From positions 1 to 61,781 of the forward strand of contig DASXPA010000023.1 in the NCBI GenBank assembly GCA_036493915.1: DNA of 61,781 nt. The letters run 5' to 3'. Position numbers and translations under genes: made by a program. Below the pieces are notes generated by a model, which saw nothing but the letters and a program-made list of their open reading frames with translations, had not been told where the DNA came from and ran no database searches. The DNA is from Palsa-1392 sp036493915. Lineage in GTDB: Bacteria; Verrucomicrobiota; Verrucomicrobiia; Chthoniobacterales; UBA10450. Below are positions 27,172 to 35,500 of this stretch, piece by piece; position 1 is the first letter of the stretch, and every line of letters starts with the position of its first letter.

Positions 27172-28286
27172 CTTTCTCCACTGTCGTCATCCGCGGGCTG
27201 TTGCGTCGTCCGCTCCGCACCGGGTTCACGCTCGCGGGAATTTCCATCGGCATCGCGGCGGTCGTGGCGCTGGTCGGGATGGCGCGCGGCTTTCAGCAAA
27301 GCTGGGAGGTCGGACTAAAAGCTCGAGGCACGGATCTCGTTGTCAGCAACCGCAGCGGATCGCTGACGCCGAAACCGTTCGACGCCTCCGTGAGCGATCA
27401 AATCAAAAGCCTTCCCCACGTGGCCGCGACTTGTGACATCCTCGTCGAGATCACGAGCATTGAAGATTCCGACCTAATGATTCTTTCTGCGCGGGAGTGG
27501 GGCGGATTTTCGTGGGATAACCTCAAATTGATTTCCGGACGCATGCCGAACAGCGCCACCGAACCGGCGGTGGTCCTCGGCCAGACCGCGGCGGAAGTGC
27601 TGAAAAAGAAAGTTGGCGATCCGATTCAGATCGAAACGAAGGAGTTGAAGGTGGTCGGGATCGTTAAGGGAGGCGCGGTCGTGGAGGACGGATCGGTCAT
27701 TCTTTCCCTTCCGCTGCTCCAGGGCATTCTCGGTTCACCCCATCAAATCAACGCCATCGACGTGCGCGTGACTCCTTCGACGAGCGAACAGCAACTTCAG
27801 GCCCTGACCCACCAGATCGAGCAGCGGATCCCGCAGGTGCGGGCCGTGACCGTAAACGAACACCTCAGTCACAATGAAGGATTTCGACTCGTTGAGGCGA
27901 TGAGCTGGGGAACCTCCCTCCTCGCATTGCTGGTCGGCGTGCTCGGTGTCATGAACACGATGCTCATGACAGTTTTCGAGCGGACACACGAGATTTGCGT
28001 GCTGCTTGCGGTGGGATGGACCCGGCAGCGCGTCATGCGGATGATCCTCTACGAATCCGCCGTGCTCGGTCTCACGGGTGGAATTGTCGGCGTTGCTCTG
28101 GGCGTCATCGGTGTTCGGCTGCTGGACAAGACTCCGGCTATTCGCGGACTGCTGCAGCCCGATCTCGGACTTCCGCTGCTTGGTTTATCGGTCGTGATTG
28201 CGGTTGCAGTCGGCGTCTTGAGCGGGCTTTATCCCGCCTGGCGCAGTTCGCGACTGACTCCAAGCCTGGCGCTGCAGGCGGGATAA
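27168..28286 (+). CDS. ABC transporter permease, FtsX/MacB type
   Basis: A 372-residue permease with the four-helix FtsX layout: one N-terminal helix (TGFTLAGISIGIAAVVALVG), a periplasmic MacB-PCD-like domain (about residues 40-240), then three helices (WGTSLLALLVGVLGVMNTML; VLGLTGGIVGVALGVIG; LGLSVVIAVAVGVLSGLYP). It ends in the PAWRSSRLTPSLALQ tail typical of this family. Coupled to the ATPase through an ATGA overlap. Substrate unknown. Confidence 0.92.
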   Translation: MTFSTVVIRGLLRRPLRTGFTLAGISIGIAAVVALVGMARGFQQSWEVGLKARGTDLVVSNRSGSLTPKPFDASVSDQIKSLPHVAATCDILVEITSIEDSDLMILSAREWGGFSWDNLKLISGRMPNSATEPAVVLGQTAAEVLKKKVGDPIQIETKELKVVGIVKGGAVVEDGSVILSLPLLQGILGSPHQINAIDVRVTPSTSEQQLQALTHQIEQRIPQVRAVTVNEHLSHNEGFRLVEAMSWGTSLLALLVGVLGVMNTMLMTVFERTHEICVLLAVGWTRQRVMRMILYESAVLGLTGGIVGVALGVIGVRLLDKTPAIRGLLQPDLGLPLLGLSVVIAVAVGVLSGLYPAWRSSRLTPSLALQAG

Positions 28287-28324
28287 GAGCCGCGCAAAGG
28301 AATGCCGCCCAGCGAATTCATGAT

Positions 28325-29110
28325 GTGAAACTGTTTCGCTCGAGAATCCTTGTCTTTGTTGTGGGCACGCTTTGCGTCGCCACCCTACGGGCGGAGGAAC
28401 CTTCTCCGGCCCCTATGTCTGCGGAGGAGCTGGCCAGTCGATTGGACGCGGTGGTCCAGGGAAGCGCGCTGATTCGGACCCGGCTCGAAATCCGATGGTC
28501 CAATGGGGCGAAGCGCGTGCTGCAACTCCAGATCAAGCAGCGTCGCGCGAAGAACGCGAGCGATCTCGCGTATCGAGTGCTTTGGCCTGAAGAATACAAG
28601 GACCGTGTCGTGATCCTGCATCAGGATGCAGGCAGCGCTCCAAGTGGATCGATTATCCTCCCGCACGAGCCCGCCCGCCCGATCGAAGCCTCGCAGATGA
28701 GCAACGGATTATTCGAGAGCGATCTCTCCTACCAGGACGCGATCGAGAACGTCTACGGGTGGAAGAAGCAGGCCATCGTCGGCTCCGAGACACTCAATGG
28801 AATTGCCTGCCAGATTCTCGAGTCAAAGCCGGGTAATTCCTCGGCCTCCACCTACGCGAAGGTGCGAAGCTGGATCGATCCTCGCCGCCTTGTCCAGTTG
28901 CGGATCGAGAAATATTCGTCCTCCGGCAAACTGATCCGCCGGATCGACGTTACCCGGGTGGCACGGGATGAAAAGGACCGGCCGATTCCCGGCAATCTCA
29001 CCGTGCATGGTCCGCGAAAAGAGACCGTGACCGAATTCAACGGCGCGCGGATCGATCAGCACGTGACCTTTACCGACGCAGACTTCACGCCAGCCGGCAA
29101 CGCGCACTGA
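28325..29110 (+). CDS. LolA-like outer membrane lipoprotein-sorting protein
   Basis: About 261 residues from a GTG at 28325, chosen because it opens directly onto a signal peptide (FRSRILVFVVGTLCVATLRAEE). The mature part has the curved-sheet pattern of LolA-like proteins that often follow MacB-type permeases: LEIRWSNGAKRVLQLQIKQ, ENVYGWKKQAIVGSETLNG, RSWIDPRRLVQLRIEKYSS. It probably works with the adjacent ABC pair in moving lipid or lipoprotein across the periplasm. The frame is open far upstream, but that part overlaps the permease. Confidence 0.75.
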   Translation: MKLFRSRILVFVVGTLCVATLRAEEPSPAPMSAEELASRLDAVVQGSALIRTRLEIRWSNGAKRVLQLQIKQRRAKNASDLAYRVLWPEEYKDRVVILHQDAGSAPSGSIILPHEPARPIEASQMSNGLFESDLSYQDAIENVYGWKKQAIVGSETLNGIACQILESKPGNSSASTYAKVRSWIDPRRLVQLRIEKYSSSGKLIRRIDVTRVARDEKDRPIPGNLTVHGPRKETVTEFNGARIDQHVTFTDADFTPAGNAH

Positions 29111-29127
29111 CGCTGGACCACTATCAT

Positions 29128-31404
29128 CTAACGACCCAAGATCCCGCGTAATCCGCCGCGCGATTCCTTCTTTTTCAACACCTGCGCGGGCCGGCAATCC
29201 ACGATCTCGAGGGCGAGAAAGCGGAAGATTGTGAGCCGGGCAACCTTGAGATCGAGCCGGAGATTTTTCGCGATCTGCCTGACGGAACGTCTGCCGTTGA
29301 ATTGCGAGGCAAATTGCGTTTCGGCGACAGTGAGACGCAGTTGTTGAACGCGTTCGTAACCGTCACGAGTGTAGGCCGGCACGCAGGCCGGCTCCGGGGT
29401 CGCTTTTTGATTCGCCTCCTGATATTGCACAAGACGCAGCGTGCTCAGCGCCCATTGGTCGATGTTCTCTTCGTGCGCCGGCAGATCGCGTGCGTAGGCA
29501 GGCAGTTCTTCTTGTTTGAAAACGAAGCGCAACCGCTCAGCCGACCAGAGCTGGGCGAACAATCTTTGGCCGTAATGCTGGACGAGTTGCATTCCCGGCT
29601 CGCGCAAGATGAGACCCTCGTCCGCGAGCGGAATGAAAAGCGGACAGCCATCCACAACCTGCGCCGCGCGGGCGGCTTCGACCCGGTTCTGATTGACGTT
29701 GAGGAGAGTGACGGGCGATTCGGCGCAATAGAGCTGCGAGTTGCGCGTCGTGACCAGGAGCACCTCGCCGTCGCGGGCGAGGAGATCCACGGTGTCTTCC
29801 GTCCAGAAGGCGTGCAGGATGCCGGTTAATTTTTCGCGCGCGATCGTTCGCACCGCCCAGTAGAGCGGGAAGAAACTCGAGTCTCCGCAAAAGTAGGCGT
29901 TGCCAGGATCCGGCAGGGCAGTTGGTTTGGGAGAGAACTTTTCTTCACTCTGCAACGTTCGAGAGAAGGCGTCGCCGCTCTCAGCTGCAGCGTTGAAAGA
30001 AGCGTCGGGAATTGTCTCCGGTTCTTTTTCAAAAGCCGTTCCGCCTGGCGAACTCGCAGGCGCTTCGTTTGCAGCGCCGGAAAAATCGCCGTGGCTCGCC
30101 GGCGCGGCCGCCAACGGTTCGTCGATCGGTTCGGAACGTGCAGGCGGCGCGATGGCATGAATCGGAGCCGTCTCGCCTGACGAGATCGGCGCCGACGCAA
30201 TCGGCATCGATCCCGGCGAGCCCGGTTCGGTGTCGAACTCCTCCCCGCTCTCACGCTTCTTAGCCGGAAGATATTGCTCCGCCGCATTTATGAGCGAGTC
30301 GGAGGTAAACGGCTTGCTCAATGCCCCGATGACGTTCGGCAGCTCATTCTGGTTCGGCTGCAAATCGCTTCCGAAACCGGACATGTAAACCACCGGTATC
30401 TTCGCGGAAGCCGGATCGTCGAGGAGTTTGCGGCAAACCTCGTCGCCCTTCATATCGGGCAGAACGTAATCGAGCAGAATCAAATCCGGCGCGCTATGAT
30501 GAACCGCCGCCAGCCCTTCTTCTGCTGTCTCCGCGGTCACGACCTCAAAACGCTGCTCGCTCAAAATCTCCTTCACGAAACTGAGGAGCATGACGCTATC
30601 GTCGATCACGAGAACGGTACGCGTCGCCGCTCCGTCCGCCGCGGGCGCCGTCGCCGGTTCCGCCTCTCGCGTCTCGTCGATCTTGCGGACCGCTTCCATG
30701 AGCAGCACCTGCCAATCGAGATCGATTGTGCGCGGCGAGTCCTGCGGTACCGCCACTTCGGAGATGAGTCCGCCTTTCCAATCGACCACCGCGTTAAAAG
30801 CTTCGCGCCCTTTTTTGCCGGGCGCGGTCGCGTGTCGCACCTGGCCGTTTTCGAAATAAACGCGCGCCTTTTCTCCCCGCGGGCTTGTGAATTCGAGCGC
30901 CGAAGTCGCGCCGCTGATGCATTTGAGCTGAATGATGTCCGCGATGTGGAGGTCGCTCAGCGTGCCCTGAAAACGTTCGCCCTCGCTACTGCCCGCGGGC
31001 GCGAGCAATGCCTCCGTCAGCGCGATGAAATCCGAGCGCGGAAACGGCTTTTCCAGAAAGTGAATCGCGCCGAGGCCGGCGACCTGTTCGCGCTGTGCGG
31101 TAAAATGACTGGCGGTGAGAATAAGTGCGCGCGCGTCGGGGTGACTCGTGCGCAGATCGTAGAGAAACTCCTGCGCCGCCGCGTAATCGCTATCGGTATC
31201 GAGCACGAAAAGGTCCGGCTTTTGATCAATGACGAGCCGCTGCGCTTCGTCGACCGAACGCGCCACCACGCTGCTCGTTCCCGCTCGCGCCTCCCTCAGC
31301 GCAGAGATGATTTCAGAGCTGAGTTTTCTATTCGGTTCCAGAATTAGAACCTGAAAGGAGCGCGGTGAAGAGGAGAGATGGACTTCGTTCACGGTGGCTC
31401 GCAC
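29128..31404 (-). CDS. REC-PATAN-REC regulator with C-terminal PATAN-like region
   Basis: A 758-residue multi-domain signalling protein. A first receiver (about 18-135) has D69 (FVLDTDSD) and KPF, but its acid pocket is reduced (ILEPN). A DUF4388/PATAN domain follows (about 145-240). A second receiver (about 262-385) looks complete (VLVIDDS; LILLDYVLPD; LSKPF). A 130-residue disordered Ala/Pro/Ser linker leads to a C-terminal region that looks like a second PATAN-like domain plus a winged helix (QIAKNLRLDLKVARLTIFRF). PATAN proteins regulate pilus motility or gliding in other bacteria; here the target is unknown. The stop sits in a one-mismatch copy of the TCGTTAGGC word. Confidence 0.8.
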   Translation of the reverse strand: MRATVNEVHLSSSPRSFQVLILEPNRKLSSEIISALREARAGTSSVVARSVDEAQRLVIDQKPDLFVLDTDSDYAAAQEFLYDLRTSHPDARALILTASHFTAQREQVAGLGAIHFLEKPFPRSDFIALTEALLAPAGSSEGERFQGTLSDLHIADIIQLKCISGATSALEFTSPRGEKARVYFENGQVRHATAPGKKGREAFNAVVDWKGGLISEVAVPQDSPRTIDLDWQVLLMEAVRKIDETREAEPATAPAADGAATRTVLVIDDSVMLLSFVKEILSEQRFEVVTAETAEEGLAAVHHSAPDLILLDYVLPDMKGDEVCRKLLDDPASAKIPVVYMSGFGSDLQPNQNELPNVIGALSKPFTSDSLINAAEQYLPAKKRESGEEFDTEPGSPGSMPIASAPISSGETAPIHAIAPPARSEPIDEPLAAAPASHGDFSGAANEAPASSPGGTAFEKEPETIPDASFNAAAESGDAFSRTLQSEEKFSPKPTALPDPGNAYFCGDSSFFPLYWAVRTIAREKLTGILHAFWTEDTVDLLARDGEVLLVTTRNSQLYCAESPVTLLNVNQNRVEAARAAQVVDGCPLFIPLADEGLILREPGMQLVQHYGQRLFAQLWSAERLRFVFKQEELPAYARDLPAHEENIDQWALSTLRLVQYQEANQKATPEPACVPAYTRDGYERVQQLRLTVAETQFASQFNGRRSVRQIAKNLRLDLKVARLTIFRFLALEIVDCRPAQVLKKKESRGGLRGILGR

Positions 31405-31532
31405 TGTGTAACGAACGATGCGGATATTCGCAAGTCACGCCCACGCTTATCCTAGCAGCAACCACGCCGCGAAAGAAATCTTTGCGGGCTGCGCCGCAAC
31501 CGCAAAATACCCCCGCGTGGCTCTGAGGGAGC

Positions 31533-31546
31533 CGCGGTGCACCGCG
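31533..31546. repeat. 14-base perfect palindrome
   Basis: CGCGGTGCACCGCG is self-complementary, 11 bases past the 3' end of the small lipoprotein gene, in the 153-base gap between it and the regulator. It could be part of a terminator stem or a protein site. No T-tract follows. Confidence 0.4.
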
Positions 31547-31557
31547 TTCAGCAGGTC

Positions 31558-31680
31558 TTAATGCGTGTGGACGCCGGTCGTCACCGCATGACCGTTGTCC
31601 GTGCGCACCGTCGTGGAGCAGCTGGAGAAAACCGCAAGCAGAACGATGGCACCGAGCGTGGAAAGAAGAATGGTTCGCAT
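31558..31680 (-). CDS. Small lipoprotein
   Basis: A 40-residue protein: basic start, hydrophobic core (LLSTLGAIVLLAVF), lipobox FSSC (Cys21) and a short polar tail ending in HTH. It resembles entericidin-like small lipoproteins in size and layout only. The ATG at 31680 is the first that gives a clean signal peptide in a longer open frame. Likely outer-membrane anchored. Function unknown. Confidence 0.6.
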   Translation of the reverse strand: MRTILLSTLGAIVLLAVFSSCSTTVRTDNGHAVTTGVHTH

Positions 31681-31745
31681 AGTCTTGTTCTTTTCGATGA
31701 GAATCGTAACTCCTTCGACAAATGGGCGTCCGCGGGCAAGAAATT

Positions 31746-33170
31746 TCACGCGGCGAAATGCGCGGCCAGCTCGCGGCGGCTGATTTTTCCGCGCTCGGTA
31801 ACCGGGAGCGCTTCGAGCAGGTAAATCCGCTTCGGCACCTGCCAGCCGCTCAGCCGTTCCCGGCAAAACTCCAGGAGCGCCGTCTCGTCGGTCGCGGCGC
31901 TCGCGACCACGCATGCCACCACTTCCTGATTGCGCAACGACGATGGCCGCCCGAAGACCACTGCCTGCCGAACGGCTTCGTGCCGCAGAAGATGCGCTTC
32001 GACCTCGGCTGGGTTCACTTTTTTCCCCGCGACATTAATGACATCGGAGATACGGCCGACGATGCGGAACCCGGCATCGCCCATTCGCAGCAGATCGTCC
32101 GGGCGAAAGCAGCCGCCGCTTAACTTGTCCGGTTGCGGTTCGGGAAAATAACCGTCACCCACCGCGGCGCTGCGAACGCGAATCCGCGTCGCCTCGCTTT
32201 GGGAATCGAACTCTTCGATCCCGACGCCTTCCATCGCGCGCCCGACAAATCCTTCTTCATCGCTCCTGCCTTCGCGGTCGTAGCAGATACCGCCACACTC
32301 CGACGCGCCGTAGAAGGAATGGATTACATTGCCAAATCTCCGCTCGAAAGCTCGCGCCACCTCGCGAGTCAGCGGCGCCCCGGCAGAGATGCACAGCCGC
32401 AGCTTCGGCAAGGACGTCACCTCGTTCATCTCGGCAAACGCCTGATAAAGAAGCGGCATCCCCGGAAAGACCGTCGCCTCGGTCCGCGCGAGATCATCGA
32501 GCACCGCGCGCGGGATGCGATCGCTGCTCACCGCCATCGGGACACCCCGTGCGAGCAAAGGCGTGATCAAGTTGCTGAAGCCATAGGAATGCGAGAGCGG
32601 GATGACGGCGAAATTCAAGTCCGCGTTCGTGATGCCCATGGTGTCGCAAATGTGCTCGGCGTCCGCCAGGAGTTGTGCGCTGCGGAAACGGATCGCGCGG
32701 GGAGCCGCCGTTGTCCCCGAGGTCAGCTTTAACAGAACCGGTGGCGCGCCCTTCCATTCCCCTGCGCCTGACGAATCCAGTCGAACGATCGGCGCGTCGG
32801 GATCGGTGATCAATCCCGCCGCGCGGCAAGTCTGCAAGGCAGCGGCACGCTCCACTTCGCTCACTGTCTGTTCGAGCGGAAGCACCACAATCTGGCGGCG
32901 CAGAGAAGCGAGAAAAAGCGCTGGCCAGTGCGGATGATTCCCGACCTGGAGTGCGATAATTTCCCCCGGTGCGAAATCTCCCAGACCGCCTGCCTTTTCA
33001 TAGCGGCGGCTCAGTTCCTCGATCTCGTGAAAACGGCAAAGCACCCGGCGCTGCGTGTCATAAATCGCTGGATCGTCCGCGCGTTGCGCCAGGGTTTCCT
33101 CCCAGACGAGGAGGAGCGCGTCGTCCCGACTCGTCACTTGCGAAGGGGCCTTTCCGCGGCTACTTTGCAC
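31746..33170 (-). CDS. AMP-forming acyl-CoA synthetase/ligase
   Basis: A 474-residue ANL-superfamily ligase, activating a carboxylic acid as acyl-AMP. The P-loop LTSGTTAAPRAIRF (normally TSGTTGxPKG) is slightly divergent. Later motifs are intact: GASECGG, the RMGDAGF aspartate, GRISDVINVAGKKVNP, and the C-terminal catalytic Lys in TERGKISRRE. No carrier domain is fused. It is far from the PKS (8 kb), so no link is claimed. The ATG at 33170 is only 14 bases from the rpmE ATG; a GTG at 33137 is a credible alternative. Confidence 0.88.
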   Translation of the reverse strand: MQSSRGKAPSQVTSRDDALLLVWEETLAQRADDPAIYDTQRRVLCRFHEIEELSRRYEKAGGLGDFAPGEIIALQVGNHPHWPALFLASLRRQIVVLPLEQTVSEVERAAALQTCRAAGLITDPDAPIVRLDSSGAGEWKGAPPVLLKLTSGTTAAPRAIRFRSAQLLADAEHICDTMGITNADLNFAVIPLSHSYGFSNLITPLLARGVPMAVSSDRIPRAVLDDLARTEATVFPGMPLLYQAFAEMNEVTSLPKLRLCISAGAPLTREVARAFERRFGNVIHSFYGASECGGICYDREGRSDEEGFVGRAMEGVGIEEFDSQSEATRIRVRSAAVGDGYFPEPQPDKLSGGCFRPDDLLRMGDAGFRIVGRISDVINVAGKKVNPAEVEAHLLRHEAVRQAVVFGRPSSLRNQEVVACVVASAATDETALLEFCRERLSGWQVPKRIYLLEALPVTERGKISRRELAAHFAA

Positions 33171-33184
33171 GCTCTTTTTAACCT

Positions 33185-33418
33185 ATGAAAACGGACATTC
33201 ATCCTGACTATAACGAGACGGAGATTACCTGCGCTTGTGGCGCGGTCTACCATACCCGCTCGACCCGCCGGGACATCAAGATTGGCATCTGTGCCGCCTG
33301 CCATCCGTTTTTCACTGGCGAACAAAAGTTCGTCGATACCGCGGGTCGGGTGGAGAAATTCGCCCGCCGCTACGGCAGCACGAAAGCTTCGCGCGCCGGC
33401 GTCGCGAAGAAGGCTTAG
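33185..33418 (+). CDS. rpmE: 50S ribosomal protein L31
   Basis: A 77-residue L31 of the zinc-binding (C+) type: paired cysteines in TCACG and ICAACHP, with the typical start MKTDIHPDYNETEITC and the HPFFTGEQKFVDTAGRVEKF stretch. It sits at the central protuberance of the large subunit. It heads the rpmE-prfA-prmC-murA cluster. Its promoter must lie within the divergent ligase gene. A near-copy of the word (GCCTAACAA) follows the stop. Confidence 0.97.
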   Translation: MKTDIHPDYNETEITCACGAVYHTRSTRRDIKIGICAACHPFFTGEQKFVDTAGRVEKFARRYGSTKASRAGVAKKA

Positions 33419-33435
33419 CTGATTTCGCCTAACAA

Positions 33436-33476
33436 ACGGTGACTGCGCTTTCCGCGCGCAGTCGCCGTTTTTGTTT
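33436..33476 (+). terminator. Intrinsic terminator/attenuator between rpmE and prfA
   Basis: ACGGTGACTGCGC (33436-33448) pairs with GCGCAGTCGCCGT (33456-33468) over 13 bases with one G-U, closed by a seven-base loop and followed by a T-tract (TTTTTGTTT). The T-tract runs directly into the prfA ATG at 33477. It would end rpmE transcripts or attenuate prfA, and leaves prfA with no visible Shine-Dalgarno sequence. Confidence 0.85.
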
Positions 33477-34553
33477 ATGGATTTCCAATCCCTTATCGAC
33501 CGCAAACGCGAGCGCTTCCAGCAATTGGAAAGAGACATCGCCGATCCACAGCTTTTTGAGAATCGCAGGCGCGCCAGCGAAGTGATGCGCGAGCACGCTG
33601 CAATCAAAGATCTGCTCGTGAAATGGACGGAGCTCGAAACGGCCCGTCGCCAGCTCGAGGATAATCGCGAGCTCGCCTCCGCGGAAGACGCCGATCTTGC
33701 GCAGATGGCCCAGGAAGAAATTCCGGCGCTGGAGAAGCGCGTCACCGAGTTGGAATTTGATGTGCAGATCGCGCTCCTCCCGCCCGATGAAAACGATGAA
33801 CGCGATGCGATCGTGGAAATCCGCGCAGGCACCGGCGGAAGCGAGGCAGCGATTTTCGCGGCTGATCTTTATCGGATGTATAACCGTTACGCTGAGACCG
33901 CCGGGTTAAAGATCGAAGACCTTGAGTCGAGTCCGTCAGAGCTCGGCGGTTTGAAGGAAACGATCTTCAAGGTTTCCGGCGAATCGGTTTTTCGGAAGCT
34001 GCGTTATGAGAGCGGTGTGCATCGCGTGCAGCGCGTGCCGGCGACGGAGGCGCAGGGCCGCATTCACACTTCGACCGCGACCGTTGCCGTTCTGCCCGAA
34101 GCCGAAGAAGTCGATTTCGAATTGAAGCCGGAAGACCTGCGGATCGAAGTTTGCCGCGCCGGCGGGCCCGGCGGCCAAGGCGTGAACACGACGGATTCAG
34201 CTGTGCAGGTGATGTACATTCCGACCGGCCGTATCGTTCGTTGCCAGGACGGCCGCAGCCAGCAGAAGAACAAAGAGAAAGCGCTCAGCATTCTGCGCGC
34301 GCGTCTGCTCGAGGACAAACAACGGGAAGAAGAAGCGAAGTATTCCGCGACGCGAAAGAGCCAGATCGGTTCCGGGGGTCGCGAGGAGAAAGTCCGCACC
34401 TACAACTTCCCGCAGAACCGCATCACCGATCACCGTATCGGGCTTACGCTCTACAATCTCGACCGCGTCCTGGAAGGCGACCTCAACGAAATGATCTCGG
34501 CGCTGCAGCACGCCGACCTCGAGCAGCGGCTGAAAGAATCGGCGCTTGCCTAA
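33477..34553 (+). CDS. prfA: Peptide chain release factor 1
   Basis: A 358-residue RF1, ending translation at UAA and UAG. The codon-recognition tripeptide PAT lies in RVQRVPATEAQGR, and the catalytic GGQ in GGPGGQGVNT. The ATG at 33477 gives MDFQSLIDRKRERF; a TTG six bases upstream is also open. The start sits right behind a terminator-like hairpin without a ribosome-binding site. The UAA stop is part of a GCCTAACGA word. Confidence 0.96.
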   Translation: MDFQSLIDRKRERFQQLERDIADPQLFENRRRASEVMREHAAIKDLLVKWTELETARRQLEDNRELASAEDADLAQMAQEEIPALEKRVTELEFDVQIALLPPDENDERDAIVEIRAGTGGSEAAIFAADLYRMYNRYAETAGLKIEDLESSPSELGGLKETIFKVSGESVFRKLRYESGVHRVQRVPATEAQGRIHTSTATVAVLPEAEEVDFELKPEDLRIEVCRAGGPGGQGVNTTDSAVQVMYIPTGRIVRCQDGRSQQKNKEKALSILRARLLEDKQREEEAKYSATRKSQIGSGGREEKVRTYNFPQNRITDHRIGLTLYNLDRVLEGDLNEMISALQHADLEQRLKESALA

Positions 34554-34570
34554 CGAGTGAGTCTCCCCGC

Positions 34571-34648
34571 TTGTCATTCTGAGCGAAGGGAAGAGAGATC
34601 ATATTCGGCTGCGCCTCAGTGCAGGCTCGTCGCTTCGCTCAGGATGAA
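34571..34648. repeat. Intergenic palindromic element, copy A
   Basis: Between prfA and prmC. CATTCTGAGCGAAG (34575-34588) is matched by CTTCGCTCAGGATG (34633-34646) as an inverted repeat with one mismatch over 14 bases. The inner part (ATTCGGCTGCG.CTCAGTG) recurs at 48886-49034, and the outer start TTGTCATTCT recurs at 48886 and 58524. It resembles non-coding dispersed repeats such as REP/MITE-type elements. Confidence 0.7.
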
Positions 34649-34663
34649 AACCTTACTGGCCGC

Positions 34664-35500
34664 ATGACCGTGCTCGAAGTCGTCCAATCGACCACCGCTT
34701 ATTTCCAAAAGCGCGCGATCGAAAGCCCGCGCCTCAACGCCGAGCACCTCGTCGCCTATTCGTTAGGCAAGAAACGGATCGAGCTTTATCTCGAGTTCGA
34801 ACGCCCGCTCTCCGAGCCGGAACTCGCCCCGCTTCGCGATCTCGTTAGGCGGCGTGGCCAGGGCGAGCCCCTCCAGCATCTCCTCGGCACCGTGGAGTTT
34901 GGCGATCACACCTTTGTCAGCGATAATCGCGCGCTCATCCCGCGCCCCGAAACCGAGCAACTTGTCGAATACGTTGCCGGTCTTTCCCTCCCGCCAACGG
35001 CGCGCATCCTCGATGTCGGCACCGGCAGCGGCGTCATCATTCTCTCGCTCGCCGCACGCTTCCCCGAAGCGGAGCTGCATGCCGTCGACATCTCGGGAGA
35101 CGCCCTCGCGCTCGCCCGCGAAAATGCCAAACAGCTTGGCATTCCGGAGCGAATTCATTTTTCGCAGAATCACCTCCTCGAAAAGATCGATGGCGTATTC
35201 GATCTCATGGTCGCAAATCTGCCTTACGTGGCCGCGCCCGACGCTTCACAACTTGCTCGAGAAGTGCAGCACGATCCCCCGGCCGCGCTTTTTGGCGGCG
35301 AAGCCGGCGATGAAATCATTCGCGAATTGATCATCACCGCCCCGCCGCATCTGCAACCGGGCGGCTGGCTCGCGCTCGAGATTGGCCACGACCAGTCCGA
35401 GCCGCTCGGAACATTTCTCGCTCAGCAAAATTACCACGACATCACGTCGAAAAAGGACTATGCAGGGACCTCCCGGTTCCTCTTCGCCCAGCATGGATAA
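34664..35500 (+). CDS. prmC: Release factor glutamine methyltransferase
   Basis: A 278-residue PrmC/HemK methylating the GGQ glutamine of release factors. The helical N-domain is residues 1-75; the SAM motif is LDVGTGSGVI and the glutamine-binding motif reads NLPY in place of the usual NPPY. The ATG at 34664 was chosen because the upstream open part covers the palindromic element. It is next to its substrate gene prfA and overlaps murA by eight bases. Two TCGTTAGGC words lie close together (34760, 34842). Confidence 0.93.
   Translation: MTVLEVVQSTTAYFQKRAIESPRLNAEHLVAYSLGKKRIELYLEFERPLSEPELAPLRDLVRRRGQGEPLQHLLGTVEFGDHTFVSDNRALIPRPETEQLVEYVAGLSLPPTARILDVGTGSGVIILSLAARFPEAELHAVDISGDALALARENAKQLGIPERIHFSQNHLLEKIDGVFDLMVANLPYVAAPDASQLAREVQHDPPAALFGGEAGDEIIRELIITAPPHLQPGGWLALEIGHDQSEPLGTFLAQQNYHDITSKKDYAGTSRFLFAQHG

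Noticed and set aside
31746..33170. Adenylation domain of the PKS pathway
   Set aside because: It has acyl-CoA ligase features and no carrier domain, and lies 8 kb away beyond unrelated genes, so no link is claimed.
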